Assembly (NCBI RefSeq): GCF_033807575.1
Contig: NC_084704.1
Span: 35,007,968-35,071,967 of the forward strand
Source of the DNA: Cydia pomonella
Lineage: Eukaryota > Arthropoda > Insecta > Lepidoptera > Tortricidae
Length of the DNA stretch: 64,000 nucleotides
Direction of reading: 5' to 3'
Shown: positions 33,416 through 43,011 of the stretch, piece after piece
Layout: the number at the start of each line of letters is the position of its first letter
Numbering within the stretch: the first letter of the stretch is position 1
Program-made: the position numbers and the translations under genes
The notes under the pieces: generated by a model
What the model saw: the letters and a program-made list of their open reading frames with translations, nothing else
The model's database searches: none
Told to the model about the DNA's origin: nothing

Positions 33416-34084
33416 CTAACGAAGAGCTTTAACAGGAGTACGCGTGGGTCTGTGTCGGTACGCCAACGCGTGCTCCCATTGATGATTCTCGTTTCCGGCA
33501 ATCTCCGGCTTAAATTATGTTACTCACCCGTTTTAACATATGTATTTATGATTTTCATATTATTTTGATATGACCTTGAATCAGCGTGCGCCGCTCTACT
33601 AATCAGTATGAGTCGCTAACCCTGATTTGACCTCATCAAATGCAATGAGAACTCGTCTCATAAGGCACCTCGCTCGCAGTTATTTGTGCGTGTGGGATGT
33701 CTGATGAAACGACTCAACGTCGTATCAGAAATCAAAACCTTATCAAATTGCATATACAGAATCGGCTTCAGTGTGATAGGTGAATGAGAATAATAATTTG
33801 AATGAAGAAACATTGTAACGAAGCAACATTGTACTGCGAGCTGGGTTTTACTTTAAAACCGTACAAGTTTATCGTGAATTCGTCTTAGACTAACGTGAAG
33901 CTAGAACTTAGCGCGGACGATCTTTCGTGTAATTCTGGGGTAAAAGATAATTCTCGTTTCTGAAGAACACAATTACTGCGCAACGAAAGAGCATCTAGAT
34001 TACAAGTTCTAAACATTTTTGCGGTAAGTCCCCGTGAGTAAAAAATGTTCACTATAGTGTTCACCATCTAGTTCAGGCTCTGTT
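33416..34084. other. No recognised feature
   Basis: Mixed-composition sequence without detectable repeat or coding signatures. Confidence 0.35.
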
Positions 34085-34340
34085 TATTATTTTAAAACTG
34101 ATGAGTGAATTGCAATTGATCCACAAGAGAGGCAAATTGTGATGAAAAATTTGAGTTCTTTCTTCATATTAGCTGGTAAAATTGACTTTTAAGTGATGAT
34201 TTCAAATGAGAAATATTTAATAACGTTCATTTTGATATGTAATGTTTTTTCATTTAGTATTGACCTCACATTACACTTAGTAAAGTTTTTTATCCCACGT
34301 ACGTTAAAACTCTCGCCAACCTCAAGATTCCACTTTTAGA
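34085..34340 (+). repeat. Interspersed repeat X, decayed copy
   Basis: TTAGCTGGTAAAATTGACTT and CTCAAGATTCCACTTTT correspond in order to 10540-10560 and 10735-10755. Heavily substituted. Confidence 0.45.
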
Positions 34341-34588
34341 ATAATTTATCTATTATATCTTATCGCACAAATAAAATTGGAAAAGTTCAAAATCAAAGTG
34401 TCAGTGATAAAAAAGCGGTTCTTATTTCATTAAATAAAAAATAAAAACTAACGTGTTTAACTTCTTACAAATGACAAAGAACAAACATTTAATTCATAAA
34501 AATTTTCTTCCTATAATTTGATCTCTGAACATGATCAATTAAAGTAAAAAAGAAGAGATGATATGTTATGAAGAGATGAATCCAAAAA

Positions 34589-34810
34589 ATGAGTTTTTCA
34601 GAACTTATATATGAAATATCATTTGATATTTACCAGCCGATTTTTGGTGAAGGAAAACATCGTGAGGAAACCGGATTAATCCCAATAAGGTCTAGTTTAC
34701 CCTCTGGGTTGGAAGGTCAGATGGCAGTCATTATCGTAAAGCCAAGTGGACCCCAGGCTCCCACGAGCCGTGTCAAAATGCCGGGACCACGCGAAAAAGA
34801 AGAAGAAAAA
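34589..34810 (+). mobile_element. SINE B, 5'-truncated
   Basis: Begins at ATGAGTTTTTCAGAACTTAT, just after the position of the tRNA-like head in the full copies. It continues through GGTGAAGGAAAACATCGTGA to CCCACGAGCCGTG. The 106-codon ORF here reads the SINE body in the same frame as copies at 51320 and 57981. It is a SINE by-product, not a gene. Confidence 0.75.
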
Positions 34811-35649
34811 GATATAGCTTACCTACTTTTTTCTGACGGTATTAAAATCGCAATATCACAATATTTAAAAACCGAATCCAACAATATCCGAATGCAAAGC
34901 CGTCGTTAAATAACTACTACAGCCAAATATTTGCCGTCGGGAGATATTGGAAAACCGATGTTATACCGTTAATCGACCTCACGTATATGCCGCACGAACT
35001 TTTGACTTCCAAACGCGACTCCGATGAAACTAGGCACGTTTTGTGCAGAAGTAGGATTGTTTTATATAAATTAAATCAAGTTAAAAGTTAAAGTAAAGCT
35101 AGGTCTATACCATTTTCCTGAATCGCGTAAGTAATAAAAAGACTTACGTTGCTTGCAAATATTAATGGAATTAAAATATGAGTATTTGTATTTGCATGTA
35201 TTTAACCATCATGGAAGAATGGAGTTCCAGGAATCTGAGAGGCGTATGCGGAGCCGAAGCCAATATGTAGAGGCCCTTTTGACACATTAAAGTATCATGG
35301 GACGCATACCGGTGTAAGGGCTGAGGGTAGACAGGTGTCACTGGACTTTAAACAAATAGCCAACTCACTACTTAGATTTCTACATCTACCCTCGAGAACG
35401 CAACTCTTGCGACTCCACTCTGGACGGCCGGCTAAGGCAAGCCAGAGGCAGAGAATCCTGTTCCACCGGTTGCTATGGTTTGACAGGGAGCACTCGGATA
35501 CGTGGAGTCGCTACTCCCCAACAGCTCGCCAAAAACTTCCCTCCGTTGATTGCACTGGTAAAACCAGCGGGCGATGCGCAGCGGTCTTGAAATGTAATTT
35601 ACGCAACCTTATTGAAAAAACGAGGTAAAACATTGAACATTGATGAATT
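34811..35649. other. Unrecognised; anonymous 97-codon ORF at 35335-35628
   Basis: The plus ORF (FLHLPSRTQLLRLHSGRP in its first half) is Arg/Leu/Ser-rich with no domain I know. The DNA around 35200-35600 is less AT-rich than its surroundings and could be an old repeat. No start context or splice sites support a gene. Confidence 0.25.
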
Positions 35650-35905
35650 CATTTTAACTCAAAATAGATGTCATATTAAAGAAAAAGTGACCAAGATCTC
35701 CAGTGGCCAAAGTGGGAATCGAACCGGCGTCTTATCACGCGGCTAACGCCCAGAACGCGCTGAACCTCTAGACCACGCGGCCACGGCGGTACCAGGGCCA
35801 AATTCTCGAGTATATGCAATCTTTCACCAAAAGGGCGAACAGTAGCCTCATATCCCTAAAAACACAAATCAAAATATTTAATTAAATTATTTGATTTGTT
35901 CCTTA
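35650..35905 (-). mobile_element. SINE D, tRNA-derived
   Basis: On the minus strand GCCGCGTGGTCTAGAGGTTC (box A region) precedes CGGTTCGATTCCCAC (box B). They are followed by GGCCACTGGAG and GGTCACTTTTTC. The 74-nt head resembles a tRNA but is fused to SINE tail, so it is not a tRNA gene. Relatives at 30541-30680 and 53460-53690. Confidence 0.7.
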
Positions 35906-36247
35906 CGTTACCGAGATGAAGATGCGATGGATGTGTGGCGTTGAGCGATTAGATCGCATACGTAACGAACACATCCGTAGCAGCCTCGGAATTCGTGACG
36001 TAGTAGACAAGCTACACGAAAGTCGCCTCCGATGGTATGGCCATATAAGCCGCAGACCAGTAGACTACGTCGGATATAGATGCCTCAACCTCACTGTCCA
36101 AGGCCAAGGCTAGGAAGCACTGGCTGGACGTCGTGACAGCGGACAAGGAAGAGAACAATCTCACACCTGAGGATGCCGACGACCGGGCAAAGTGGGGAAG
36201 AAAAGCGGAAAGCGGACCGCAACCCCAAGCGCTAGGCAGGGAATAGG
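35905..36247 (+). pseudogene. RTE-like LINE ORF C-terminus, frameshifted
   Basis: The plus strand encodes KMRWMCGVERLDRIRNEHIR, then SLGIRDVVDKLHESRLRWYG and HISRRPVDYVG. After a frame change it encodes ARKHWLDVVTADKEENNLTP, then EDADDRAKWGRKAESG and a stop. This order (RWMCGVxRxDRIRN, LRWYGHxxRRP, RPKxRWLD, NLTxEDAxDRAKWR) is that of RTE-type LINEs found in Lepidoptera. About 20 residues around the RPK motif are damaged. Inactive. Confidence 0.8.
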
Positions 36248-36296
36248 TTAATCAGTTCATTCTGACGTCACATTTTGGCTGATTCAAATCGTCCTT

Positions 36297-36503
36297 TTAA
36301 TTTAAGATTATGAATCGTATATCTTGTTCCATACTTTTACAATCCAGCGCCCTTTGATAAATTTCAATATAATGAGATACTAAACCACTAACTTTTGGTA
36401 CTTTAAAACCACTCAGACAGACGGCGATAGATTCAGCAGCAGTTTTTCTTCCATCACAATCCAATAACATTTTTTTATCGTTTTGGTTACTTGGGATTCC
36501 CAT
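36297..36503 (-). other. Anonymous 68-codon ORF
   Basis: Begins MGIPSNQNDKKMLLDCDG and ends EQDIRFIILN. Amino-acid use is balanced rather than low-complexity, and the preceding base context is a plausible start. No family is recognised. It could be a relic of a transposon protein or chance. Confidence 0.25.
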
Positions 36504-37157
36504 TTTCAGTAGAGGAGTCGTTACTAATACAATATCGATTTAATTTACATAAGGTGAAAACTACAGTATTTTATAGCTTTTGTACGGTGACAGCTGCCAT
36601 CTTAATACAATTTTGCATTTTAAAGTTATAAATTGGACGGAGATAACAGCTCTCACTGTACTCAAGCTATGAGAAAATTATTATAAGTATATCAGTTTTC
36701 TGGTTAGCTATATCGAATATAAGTAGATATCTTTGTATATATTTTTGACAATCAACTCAAAACCTATTATGCGGAAAAAGTTGTTATAACCTGCATTGAA
36801 AATTTAATGTTTTACTGTCTGAATTGAATTTGTTTACTAAACTTTAAAAATTTTTTTTTTTTAATAGTTATTGCTCATAAAAAACCGTTGTTCCTTGTGT
36901 AGAATTTGGAATATATAATTCCAAAAAGCAGAAACAAGAATTTGCCACTATTAGTAGAATTCACATGTAGAATATATGCTGGCGCCATCTGTAAAATACT
37001 GCGACCGTTCAACCCGATCGAAGCAAATATCTGGTCTTAACAATTCGGTCCTCACAAAACGAAGGCGTCAAACGAAATCTTAATTAGTCGAAAGCACGTC
37101 TCCAGGAACAATCGCGTGTCCCGCGGCGCGAGGTGCCCGTAGATTTAGATCTTCGGA
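36504..37157. other. No recognised feature
   Basis: AT-rich sequence turning mixed after 36960; nothing identified. Confidence 0.35.
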
Positions 37158-37160
37158 TAA

Positions 37161-37303
37161 CGGCCCGGCCACGACTTCGCGCGGCGGTGGCAGCGGCGAG
37201 CGGCGGCCATAAGTGGGAACGAAAGGTCGGACCGCTGTATCTCGCTCCAACTTATGCTCGCCGCTCGCCGCTGCCGCCGCCGCGCGATGTCGTGGCCGGG
37301 GCG
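37161..37303. mobile_element. 143-bp GC-rich foldback, Harbinger-type TSD
   Basis: Arms of about 55 bp: GGCCACGACTTCGCGCGGCG at the left against the complement of CGCCGCGCGATGTCGTGGCC at the right, both continuing through GCAGCGGCGAGCGGCG. The loop is about 30 bp. TAA at 37158-37160 and 37304-37306 fits a 3-bp TWA duplication. It is far more GC-rich than its surroundings. ORFs on both strands are palindrome artefacts. Confidence 0.75.
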
Positions 37304-37513
37304 TAACAACTGTCTTTTGCGGGGGTGGGACAGGACGCTTACTCGTCGGTCTTAGAGTCACACGAAACAAAGCTGCCGCCATATTTGTAATTGAAGTTAC
37401 GGTGTTACTCTAAATTATCTAAGGCTGCTGGTTTGCCTCCTATATAGATAGCCTAAAAATACTTGGCATTGTAGACAACGATGAGCTACAGTTCTTCAAT
37501 AAGGGATTATAAG

Positions 37514-38090
37514 CAAGGCTTGGAACCGGTATTTAAAATACCGGTAAATACCAGTTTATTTCGGATTTCATCCGAACTTTTATAAGAATGCGAGCGTTTT
37601 AAGAACTTTATTGTAACCTAAAATAAACTGGTTTATTCGACGAGCGACGCATCGGCCGGTCGGCCTGGTGGTGTGCCATATTAACATAGACACCAACATA
37701 GGAAGAAACCGGTTTTAATTGTTCTAAACAGGTTAATTAGATAAGAACTGTTCTCATAAAAACCCGTTTAAGTCGTTATCATGTACTTGGCCCAAAAACC
37801 TCTTTGATTCGGTTTGACTCGAAAATCCGTTATTATTAAACTGGTTTTTATGAGAACAGTTCTTGTCAAACTAACCGGTTTAGAACAATAAAAACCGGTT
37901 TTTTCCTATGTCACTGTCTATGTTTACGTGGCACGCCACCAGGCCGACCAGCCGTTGCGTCGCTCGTAGAATAAACCGTTTTTTTAGGTTACAATAAAGT
38001 TCTTAAAACGTTCGCGTTCTTATAAAAGTTCGGAGGGAAACCGAAATAAACCGGTATTTACCGGTATTTTAAAACCGGTTCCGAGCCTTG
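37514..38090. mobile_element. 577-bp foldback element, hAT-like ends
   Basis: CAAGGCTTGGAACCGG at the left mirrors CCGGTTCCGAGCCTTG at the right. Symmetry continues for most of the length: TTATAAGAATGCGAGCG against CGCGTTCTTATAA, and AAACCGGTTTTAATTG against its complement. It turns around near 37800. CA-starting ends suggest hAT. Flanks ATTATAAG and AATATAGT are at best a diverged 8-bp duplication. No ORF. Confidence 0.75.
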
Positions 38091-38756
38091 AATATAGTTA
38101 GGTGGTTTTACGGCATTTGATGCCACCAGCGTGATAAAAAAATCGAAGCTAAGCGTAAACCAGCCCATCAGTTCATTCCTCGAATTGCCTCCCTGACATT
38201 ACCATCCAAGATGCTGACTCGGTCCACCTTTTATTTGAAGATTTAACTCACTCCTCATTAGAGCAACCATTTCGCGAAAACGAATTCCACCTCCACCATC
38301 CCTGTCGCACTTTACAAGTTTGTAATACAGCCTACTCGCTCGTTGCGTAGCGCACATTCATTTGTTAAATGCGTGAGCGTGCCGTATAATTTGATCGAAA
38401 ACAGACCCGCCAGCGTTTCAGTAGTAGGAATGAGTGGCGATGAATGAATTGAATATTATAATGAGCTTGAAAACACTTTCGAGTAAACGTGGAGGACGAA
38501 CGAGATTTCAGAGATAAAAAATAAATTATGTTATAAATCTGTGCCTTATTCTGAGGATTCGAACTAAAATAAAATGGTGAAGTATTTGTATGTTGTCTGA
38601 ATGAATATTCACATCATTTAATATGCTTAAGCGAATTGGATCATGGGTCGTGAGTAATAGCAAATGCTGAGACGACAGTTTCAGACACAAAAGACATTGG
38701 ATTTAAAATTAAGTTTTATAAATCATATCTTAATGTTTTGCTTGTTTTTTGGACTC
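38091..38756. other. No recognised feature
   Basis: Anonymous sequence between the foldback and a retroposon; nothing identified. Confidence 0.35.
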
Positions 38757-39098
38757 GGGCATGTTAAACTACGTCCAAAAGAGGTATGGGCATTTTGAAT
38801 GTCATGTCACTTTATGTGGTAGGGCACACCACAGCGGATGTCATTCCAGATCTATACCAGAGCCAAACCGGGGAAGTATACCTAATAGAAACCCGCAGCC
38901 AAATAACACTAGACCCTACTCATAGTGTTGTGTTACTGCCGGTGAGTAAGATTGCCAGAGCTTAACGAGGGTGCAGAGTGTTAGGGTCGGCAACGCATGT
39001 AACTCCTCTGAAGTTGCAGGCGTACCTAGGGTACGGAGACTGCATACTATTAGGCGGGCCGTATGCTTGATTGCCACCGACCTAGTATAAAAAAAAAT
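38757..39098 (+). mobile_element. SINE/retroposon C, longest copy
   Basis: Starts near CTCGGGCATGTTAAACTACG. It contains GGATGTCATTCCAGATCTAT and AACACTAGACCCTACTCATA, then the 3' body TTGCAGGCGTACC and GGCGGGCCGTATGC, and ends CTAGTATAAAAAAAAA. This gives the full order of the family, about 340 bp. No convincing tRNA head, so a 5'-truncated LINE 3' end is equally possible. Confidence 0.7.
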
Positions 39099-39103
39099 TC
39101 TAA

Positions 39104-39364
39104 CGGCCCGATTCAAAGAATAATTAAGACACGTTTAAGATCGTGGATATATTGATAACTAAACGGCATCTCAAAATTGATGTTTATTCCGATTCCGCTG
39201 TGATCCCAATAAGATCTATCTACGATATTTCTAATGTCGTAATAACATTGGTTGCCCGAATCGAGCTGCTTCTGTCAGTTATACGACATACAAACGATAT
39301 CTAAACGACAACTTACCTAAACCAGAACTTATCGTTATCGTATCTCATTCTTCGAATCGGGCCA
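39104..39364. mobile_element. Harbinger-like MITE, CGGCCCGATTC family, copy 2
   Basis: CGGCCCGATTCAAAGAATAA mirrors CATTCTTCGAATCGGGCCA. TAA at 39101-39103 and 39365-39367 is the target duplication. It inserted directly at the end of the retroposon C poly-A. Internally collinear with 7758-8024 (GATCCCAATAAGATCTATCT). Confidence 0.8.
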
Positions 39365-39367
39365 TAA

Positions 39368-39739
39368 GATACTCAAAATCCCGTACTTATTCACTTAAAA
39401 CTGCCGATAGGACAAACAACTTAAAACACAGATATCAAGAATATAATAAAGTTCGATCCGAGCATCTTACTGTTCGTTAGTTTATGACATCTCCATATCT
39501 TCTTCAATTGATCACTGAATTGAGCTATTACGATTTTTACACATCATTATTTCGTAAAAGGGACTTAATCACGTAAAATTAGGTTGTAAAATTACCTCCT
39601 AAGTTTCAAGGACATCTTTAACCCCATGTTCAAGAAGAGGACTGACGAAGAAAGGACTGTTGACAATTTTTCTAACTAAATCTAACTTTGTCATGTTTAT
39701 CAACTTGAACATTTTTTCAATTGGTACCCGGGTCCAACT
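39368..39739. other. No recognised feature
   Basis: Anonymous AT-rich sequence. Confidence 0.35.
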
Positions 39740-39905
39740 ACGTCCTTAAACTACATCCAAAAGAGAGGTGTGGGCACTGTGAATGTCTTCGCTTTGTGTG
39801 GTAGGGCACAGCACAGCGGATGTCATTCCAGATCTAGAGCAGAGCCCAACTGGGGAAGTACCTCCACCTTGCAGAAAATCGCAGCCAAACACTAGACCCT
39901 ACTCA
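39740..39905 (+). mobile_element. Retroposon C, 5' part only
   Basis: ACTACATCCAAAAGAGAGG, GGATGTCATTCCAGATCTAG and ACACTAGACCCTACTCATAG match the first half of 38757-39098. The 3' body is missing and is replaced by repeat W. Confidence 0.65.
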
Positions 39906-39995
39906 TAGGATTATATTATAGGGAGGTTAATAGATGTAGATAAAATTATAAATTCATCAATTCAAAAGCAGGAAATGAATACCTACATGTGGATA
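39906..39995 (+). repeat. Repeat W, plus copy
   Basis: TATTATAGGGAGGTTAATAG and CATCAATTCAAAAGCAGGAA are mirrored in inverted orientation at 45558-45653. The paired copies are about 5.6 kb apart. Not otherwise classified. Confidence 0.55.
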
Positions 39996-40021
39996 AACTG
40001 TAAGACGTCCTTTTCATTGAA

Positions 40022-40108
40022 AGGAAAAGGAAGTTTAAGAATGAATGAATGAATGAATGATTGAATGAATGAATGAATGAATGAATGAATGAATTGTTTA
40101 TTGCATAT
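40022..40108 (-). mobile_element. LINE-type 3' tail, left half (split)
   Basis: A (TGAA)n tract at 40040-40094 is followed by TTGTTTATTGCATAT. The rest of the same repeat resumes at 42722. The paralogue at 3838-3970 reads through the junction. Confidence 0.7.
40040..40094. repeat. (TGAA)n microsatellite
   Basis: Tetranucleotide tract of about 55 bp with one ATTG interruption; the tail of the split retroposon. Confidence 0.9.
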
Positions 40109-40952
40109 GGGTGATTATACAAAAATTGGGTAACTCAATGTCATAAGACAAAATAACGATGTGTTATTATATTTTGTATATATTTTTAATTTTACTTTAA
40201 AACATTTAAATGCCTTTTATTTGGTCACTCAATTTCAGCTATTCATTTTAAATGCAAGTTTATAAATTTCCACAATATATGCTCAAAACGTCAGTACTTT
40301 GGCATGTCACAATCCCAAAAACGCGCAATAAAGTGCTTGTGTGTTAAATATTAATTTTAATTTAAGCAAACTTACAATTTCACTATAATCTATGATGTAG
40401 TTAACAATGTATATCACAACTTTTATAATATAATATTCTTACCGTTGTTGTTAAAATAAAAACAAACTTTGTGTTCAGTTTTATTCGTCAGTCCGCTGTG
40501 TGTTGTTCGAATTTGAATTTTCCGCTAAATATTGTTGACTCAAATTCAAATCCGTGTTAAATTTTATCGTTAGTAGTAAAGTTAGCTGCAGTCCGCGCCA
40601 TTTTACGGCTGCCATTACTGTGCCAGTGCTAGCGTTGTTTTTGTCATGTGAACACGTGCGAATCCAGTCAAAATTTCAGTCCTATGGTGAGTTATTATTT
40701 CCCTGTAAACCTGTGTTATATTTTAATTTATACATAATTAGCTTTGATTATTTAAAATGTAGCTTGGTGATATTCGAATATATCAAAACAAACATTGCTT
40801 CTAATGATAACCTCAATTTCATGTCTTTTTCGTCAGTCCGTTGGCGTCAGTCCCTTGTCTGATATTGCGCCATAGAACTGACGGGCGTCCAAAGTACTGA
40901 CATTTAGCCTGTGTTAAAGCATTTATTTTCACTTATTTCAGTTTAAACATTA

Positions 40953-41288
40953 TGCCGCCTCCTAAAAAAAACGAAATATGTCTAAGGATAGAGAAGATAT
41001 ATTAAGAAAGAAAAGAGAAGCCGAAAAAGCTCGCTTAGTTAGAATCAAAACCGACCCTATTAAGTTAGCCGAATACAAAGAGTTACAAAGGTTGCAGTAC
41101 TTAAAAAAAGGAGAAGGGGCAAAGAAAAAAATGTAACAGAAATGACACGATTGCCTGAAAAAAATGGCGAAAATATGGCAAAGTACAGGCAAAAAAAAAC
41201 AGCAATTAAACGTACTACTGATTTTGTATGCCAGAATACTCATTGAACTACTGACGATGAAGCACGAGCAATAGTTGGTAAAGAAATG
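40953..41288 (+). pseudogene. Broken Lys/Arg-rich ORF of the DNA transposon, 5' half
   Basis: Starts MPPPKKNE. After a one-base frame change it reads MSKDREDILRKKREAEKARL, then VRIKTDPIKLAEYKELQRLQ and YLKKGEGAKKK. After a further frame change it reads VTEMTRLPEKNGENMAKYRQ and TTDDEARAIVGKEM. This repeated basic, helical style (KxDPxKxxEYKxxxxxxYxKK) is like the N-terminus of large uncharacterised insect proteins that I remember as repetitive in genomes. At least two frameshifts and a stop make it non-functional. It is interrupted at 41301 by a LINE. Confidence 0.55.
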
Positions 41289-41300
41289 AGACCTATTATT

Positions 41301-41958
41301 ATTTTTATCATTGGGGTGTTGCGGGCCTTTGAGTGCCACGTCGAGTGATCTATTGTGACGGCCCTTTAAAGTTCATTACTAATGCCCGTGGCATCCAGGA
41401 AGTTCCAGATTCTTTGGGCCGTAATTTTCTGTACCTCATAGAGTTTCACCATACATGCCGCCCTAAGTAGGTACTTCTTTTTGACATTAGTGGTCCGCAG
41501 GAACAGAAAATGTGCATTGCAGGTCTCCTTGGACTCCTGGCAAAACCTGCATGGCGCATCTTGTTTCTTTCCAATTTGAAACACGTGTTTCTTCAACTTA
41601 CAGTGTCCAGTCAATATTCTAGTCACCGCGCAGGTTTTGTGTCTTTAAAGCCCTAAAAGCTTAGCACTTTTGCTGTTAAAGCCTTGGATTAGAGCTTTCC
41701 AGTGTTCTTGTCCTTTGACGAACTTCCACCAATCGAACGCTCTTGTTTTTTCTAAGTTGCTGAGCAGAGAATATGCATCCCGTTTTGTGATTCCACAGAA
41801 CAGTTCTGGGCCGACCAGGGGTGTGTCTGCGCCCTTTCTAGCAAGTTCGTCCACTTCCTCGTTTCCGTTAATGTCGGAGTGCCCTGGTACCCAACTAAGT
41901 ATGACTTTGTTGGAGTTAGCCAGTGAAATTAGGTTTGTTTTACTGTTCTGGACTAGTT
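41301..41958 (-). pseudogene. LINE fragment with RNase H domain, 12-bp TSD
   Basis: AGACCTATTATT at 41289-41300 and 41959-41970 brackets the insert exactly. The minus strand encodes ILSWVPGHSDINGNEEVDEL and ARKGADTPLVGPELF, the RNase H C-terminal motif (GHxxxxGNExVDxLARKG). It continues with TRILTGHCKLKKHVFQIGKK and CRFCQESKETCNAHFLF, the downstream zinc-finger-like Cys/His block (CxxC...H). One stop (near 41645) splits the frame. This order is that of RNase H-bearing LINEs (I/LOA/R1 groups). 5'-truncated, dead. Confidence 0.85.
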
Positions 41959-42240
41959 AGACCTATTATTAACGAAGACCAAAGAGCAGAAGAGAAGCGA
42001 AAGACACAGAAAGTCCAAAAATAAACAATTTAAAAAGATGGAAGAAATGGTAGCATAACTGAGAACCAAACTCAGCGTCAAAAATATAAACGAGTTAAAA
42101 AGCAGTTAAAGAAAGTTGTACAATCTGTTGAAAAAACTCCAAAAACCAAATTGAAGAAATAAGTGAAGACATTATTAAAAAGAAGGAATTAGCGAAGAAA
42201 GCCCTTCTCGGAGAAGTTATTAAAATTTAATTAGAAGAAA
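41959..42240 (+). pseudogene. Lys/Arg-rich ORF of the DNA transposon, 3' half
   Basis: Resumes after the LINE with RPIINEDQRAEEKRKTQKVQ and a stop, then TQRQKYKRVKKQLKKVVQSV, EKTPKTKLKK and a stop. One base over it reads EISEDIIKKKELAKKALLGE. The KTPxxKxKK followed by IKKKxLxxxxLLGEV layout continues the same basic coiled-coil protein. No catalytic DDE/D region is visible before the right end, so the copy lacks a transposase core. Confidence 0.5.
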
Positions 42241-42721
42241 CTACACTAAAATAAGGAGGCATAAGGATAAAATGTTATATATAATGTTAAAATAAACTAC
42301 TTCGAAGTAGTGTAAATTAAGTAATATAATGTTATTAAAAATTATAATAAAGATAGTTTTTTTTTCTTACATGATTACATATTAATAGTTTTTTAATAGT
42401 TACTTAAGTCAATTAAGACTCAAAATATGTGCCATTATTAGATTCTAAGAGATATCTTCTAAATCGTAATAAATTTCATTACATAATCTTATGAAGTTTT
42501 GGTTTTTGTCAGTACTATGTCACCCTCGTCAGTCCCCTGGCAGTCAAATTCAGAAAAATCGAAATATCTCGGAATCTACTTGAAAAAGTGACTGGCCTGA
42601 ACACAAGCAATATTATTCATTAGATTAAGTATCCTATAAACCCGAATTTGTAGGAATTTTATTAAAAAGATACCGTAAACAAAATATCCCTAAAAGTTAC
42701 CCAACTTTTGTATATTCACCC

Positions 42722-42834
42722 ATATCACAAACCAGTTATAAAGGTGGTACATATTAAGTGGTTAGATTTAGTGACGTCCTGTAAGGACACAGCAACATAT
42801 AAACTAATGTTAACTTAAAACTAAGAAAGGAAAG
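42722..42834 (-). mobile_element. LINE-type 3' tail, right half (split)
   Basis: ATATCACAAACCAG continues the repeat cut at 40108, and GACGTCCTGTAAGGACACAG parallels the GACACCCTGTAAGG of 3914-3930. Confidence 0.65.
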
Positions 42835-43011
42835 TGTTGTGTTCCTGCCAGTGAGTAAGGCTGCCAGAGCTCAACGAGGGTGCGGAATGTTAGGGTCGGT
42901 AACGTGCATGTAGCTCCTCTGGAGTTGCAAGCGTACATAGGCTACGGAGACTGCTTATCATCAGGCGGGTCGTATGCTTGTTTGCCAACGAAGTAATATT
43001 AAAAAAAAGAG
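42835..43011 (+). mobile_element. SINE/retroposon C, 3' part
   Basis: TGTTGTGTTCCTGCCAGTGA, CTCCTCTGGAGTTGCAAGCG and GGCGGGTCGTATGCTTG are followed by an A-rich terminus. It sits immediately after the split LINE tail. Confidence 0.7.

Larger units (their letters stand above)
40109..42721 (+). mobile_element. Unclassified DNA transposon, 26-bp TIR, ATAT TSD, with LINE insert
   Basis: Left end GGGTGATTATACAAAA then TTGGGTAAC; the complement of the right end reads GGGTGAATATACAAAA then TTGGGTAAC. That is 26-bp inverted repeats with two mismatches. ATAT at 40105-40108 and 42722-42725 is a 4-bp duplication. The paralogue at 3855-3870 shows the empty site TTGCATATCACA. Without the inner LINE the element is about 1.94 kb. 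It carries nine GTCAGT motifs (both strands) and relics of a Lys/Arg-rich ORF (40953-42220). A 4-bp duplication fits Sola, Chapaev, Academ or Ginger types, but I cannot choose. Kolobok and piggyBac are disfavoured because their target is TTAA. Confidence 0.8.

Noticed and set aside
35687..35790. tRNA-like sequence with boxes A and B
   Set aside because: It is fused to a SINE body and tail and has relatives at 53460 and 30541; no proper acceptor stem.
36922..37413. Possible GC-rich exon or CpG-type promoter near 37.2 kb
   Set aside because: The GC-rich part is an inverted repeat with TAA target duplications, so a foldback element explains it better; open frames on both strands come from symmetry.
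40554..40862. 102-codon ORF in the 5' part of the DNA transposon
   Set aside because: Hydrophobic, AT-driven translation in a region rich in GTCAGT motifs; the plausible ORF starts later, at 40953.
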